15,244 nucleotides of DNA from Gammaproteobacteria bacterium UBA7310 (lineage in GTDB: Bacteria; Pseudomonadota; Gammaproteobacteria; Pseudomonadales; Ketobacteraceae). The stretch covers positions 1 through 15,244 of the forward strand of contig DKQK01000032.1 of the NCBI GenBank assembly GCA_002471665.1, given 5' to 3'. Shown piece after piece: positions 14,088-15,244 of this stretch. The notes beneath the pieces were generated by a model. It saw nothing but the letters and a program-made list of their open reading frames with translations. It did not search any database and had not been told where the DNA came from. Within the stretch, counting starts at the first letter, position 1. Each line of letters starts with the position of its first letter. The position numbers and the translations under genes were made by a program.

Positions 14088-15244
14088 ATGAGTGAAGCTA
14101 TTCGTTACGAAAAAGACAGTGATAACATCGTTGTATTGACGATGGACGCACCAGGCCAATCCGCCAACACCATGAACGAGACCTATAAAACGTCCATGGA
14201 TGAGTGCATTGATCGCCTGGAGAAAGAAGAAAACCTGGCCGGTGTAGTGTTGACTTCCGCCAAGAAGACCTTCTTCGCCGGTGGTGACTTGAATGAGTTG
14301 GTAAAAGCGACCCCTGAGGTGGCTCAGGAATTCATGGACGGTGTGACTGCCATCAAGGCACAACTGCGTCGTCTGGAAATGATCAAGGCCCCAGTGGTGG
14401 CTGCTATTAATGGTGCGGCATTGGGCGGCGGTTATGAGATCTGCCTGGCCTGTAACCACCGCATCGCCATCAACGATCGCAAGACCAAAATCGGTTTGCC
14501 GGAAGTGACCCTGGGTCTGCTGCCCGGTGGTGGTGGCGTAGTACGCCTGACGCGCCTGCTGGGCTTTGAAGCTGCGGCACCGTTCCTGATGGAAGGCAAG
14601 CAGGTGAATCCTGAGCAGGCACTGAAAGCCGGCCTGATTCACGAACTGGCGGATAACGCCGAAGACATGCTGGCCAAGGCGAAAGCCTTCTGTAAAGCCA
14701 ACCCTAACGTGCAACAGCCTTGGGACACCAAAGGTTACAAGGTTCCCGGCGGCACACCTTCCCATCCTGGACTGGCCATGAAGTTACCCATTGTGCCGGC
14801 CATGTTGAAAAACAAAACCAAGGGTTGTTACCCAGCACCGGAAGCGATTCTGAGTGCGGCGGTTGAGTCCTTGCAGGTGGATGTGGATACGGCGTTCAAG
14901 ATAGAAGGTCGTTACTTTACCAGCCTGGCCATCGGCAAGGTTTCCACCAATATGATCAAGGCGTTCTTCTTCCAGCTGCAGCAAATCGGCAAGGGCAGTA
15001 GCCGCCCCAAAGGGTTTGAGCACCACACTACTAAGAAAGTGGGCATCCTGGGCGCCGGTATGATGGGGGCGGGTATCGCTTACTCTTCTGCTATGTCCGG
15101 TATCGAAGTGGTATTGAAAGATATTTCTGACGAGAACGCGCAGAAAGGCAAAGACTACAGCAAGAAACTGCTGGATAAGGCGATCTCCCGCGGCAAGATG
15201 ACTCAGGAAAAGGCCGATGGCATCCTGAGCCTGATCAAACCCAC
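14088..15244 (+). CDS. FadB/FadJ-type multifunctional enoyl-CoA hydratase / 3-hydroxyacyl-CoA dehydrogenase (C-terminus cut by window edge)
   Basis: 385 of an expected roughly 700-715 residues are visible. Residues 1-190 are a crotonase fold: oxyanion-hole segments FFAGGDLNEL (62-71) and NGAALGGGYE (108-117), with the two catalytic glutamates at 117 and 139 (GLPEVTLGLLPGGGG). Residues from about 316 start the NAD-binding Rossmann fold, GILGAGMMGAGIA (319-331). It should hydrate trans-2-enoyl-CoA and oxidise L-3-hydroxyacyl-CoA with NAD, passing the ketoacyl-CoA to the thiolase encoded just upstream. The N-terminus (RYEKDSDNIVVLTMD, then GQSANTMN) resembles a pseudomonad FadJ-like subgroup rather than classic FadB (recalled, not searched). 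GGGAG (14076-14080) is 7 bases before the ATG. The dehydrogenase catalytic His lies outside the window. Confidence 0.95.
   Translation, partial: MSEAIRYEKDSDNIVVLTMDAPGQSANTMNETYKTSMDECIDRLEKEENLAGVVLTSAKKTFFAGGDLNELVKATPEVAQEFMDGVTAIKAQLRRLEMIKAPVVAAINGAALGGGYEICLACNHRIAINDRKTKIGLPEVTLGLLPGGGGVVRLTRLLGFEAAAPFLMEGKQVNPEQALKAGLIHELADNAEDMLAKAKAFCKANPNVQQPWDTKGYKVPGGTPSHPGLAMKLPIVPAMLKNKTKGCYPAPEAILSAAVESLQVDVDTAFKIEGRYFTSLAIGKVSTNMIKAFFFQLQQIGKGSSRPKGFEHHTTKKVGILGAGMMGAGIAYSSAMSGIEVVLKDISDENAQKGKDYSKKLLDKAISRGKMTQEKADGILSLIKP

Noticed and set aside
13081..14088. Long minus-strand reading frame (335 codons) opposite the thiolase
   Set aside because: It mirrors the thiolase codon pattern, has His/Gln/Thr-rich nonsense composition, no ribosome binding site and no family resemblance. 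The plus strand has all thiolase motifs.
13809..14765. Minus-strand reading frame (318 codons) opposite the thiolase/FadJ-like junction
   Set aside because: Antisense shadow of two well-supported genes; spans their boundary and has no recognisable domain.
1..15244. Defence system, prophage, transposon or biosynthetic cluster
   Set aside because: No integrase, transposase, nuclease/helicase, toxin-antitoxin pair, terminal repeats or synthase genes are visible; gene content is core metabolism and signalling.

Overview
The window reads as chromosomal DNA of a free-living gammaproteobacterium of moderate GC (roughly 50-55% by eye). The bifunctional MnmC, a phosphoenolpyruvate carboxylase of the enterobacterial/pseudomonad type, a 7TM-DISM diguanylate cyclase and a thiolase plus FadB/FadJ-type pair point to the Pseudomonadales/Oceanospirillales/Alteromonadales area. 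I cannot name a genus from the sequence alone. I see no rRNA, tRNA, CRISPR array, insertion sequence or phage gene.

Layout. Positions 1-1832 (minus) hold a cut-off receiver-PAS-GGDEF-EAL protein. Behind it (minus) lie mnmC and a small exported rhodanese whose start overlaps the mnmC stop by 4 bases. Divergent from mnmC is an AEC-family (auxin efflux carrier) transporter (plus). It converges on a minus-strand gene for a soluble helical protein with two NIT-like motifs. That gene is divergent from a 7TM-DISM diguanylate cyclase (plus), which is followed 56 bases later by ppc. Next come a predicted outer-membrane lipoprotein of unknown function (plus) and a convergent 73-residue two-helix membrane protein (minus). 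A 507-base AT-rich intergenic region follows, dense in inverted repeats. The right end is a fatty-acid beta-oxidation operon: a 26-codon candidate leader ORF, a thiolase, and the first half of a multifunctional hydratase/3-hydroxyacyl-CoA dehydrogenase that runs off the window.

How the genes work together. Two genes act on cyclic-di-GMP in opposite senses. The cyclase at 6456 has an intact GGEEF and inhibitory site. The protein at the left edge has a degenerate GGDEF (EGDQF) and a partly degenerate receiver but a normal-looking EAL as far as visible, so it is probably a phosphodiesterase. The thiolase and FadJ-like protein together carry out the hydration, oxidation and thiolytic steps of beta-oxidation. 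MnmC finishes the wobble-uridine modification of certain tRNAs. PPC refills oxaloacetate.

Most of the window is ordinary core metabolism and signalling. The parts that deserve a second look are the leader ORF coupled to the thiolase, the cluster of inverted repeats and a recurring octamer upstream of it, the NIT-like/cyclase divergent pair, and the unusual domain states of the left-edge signalling protein. I found no strong evidence for a wholly new system.
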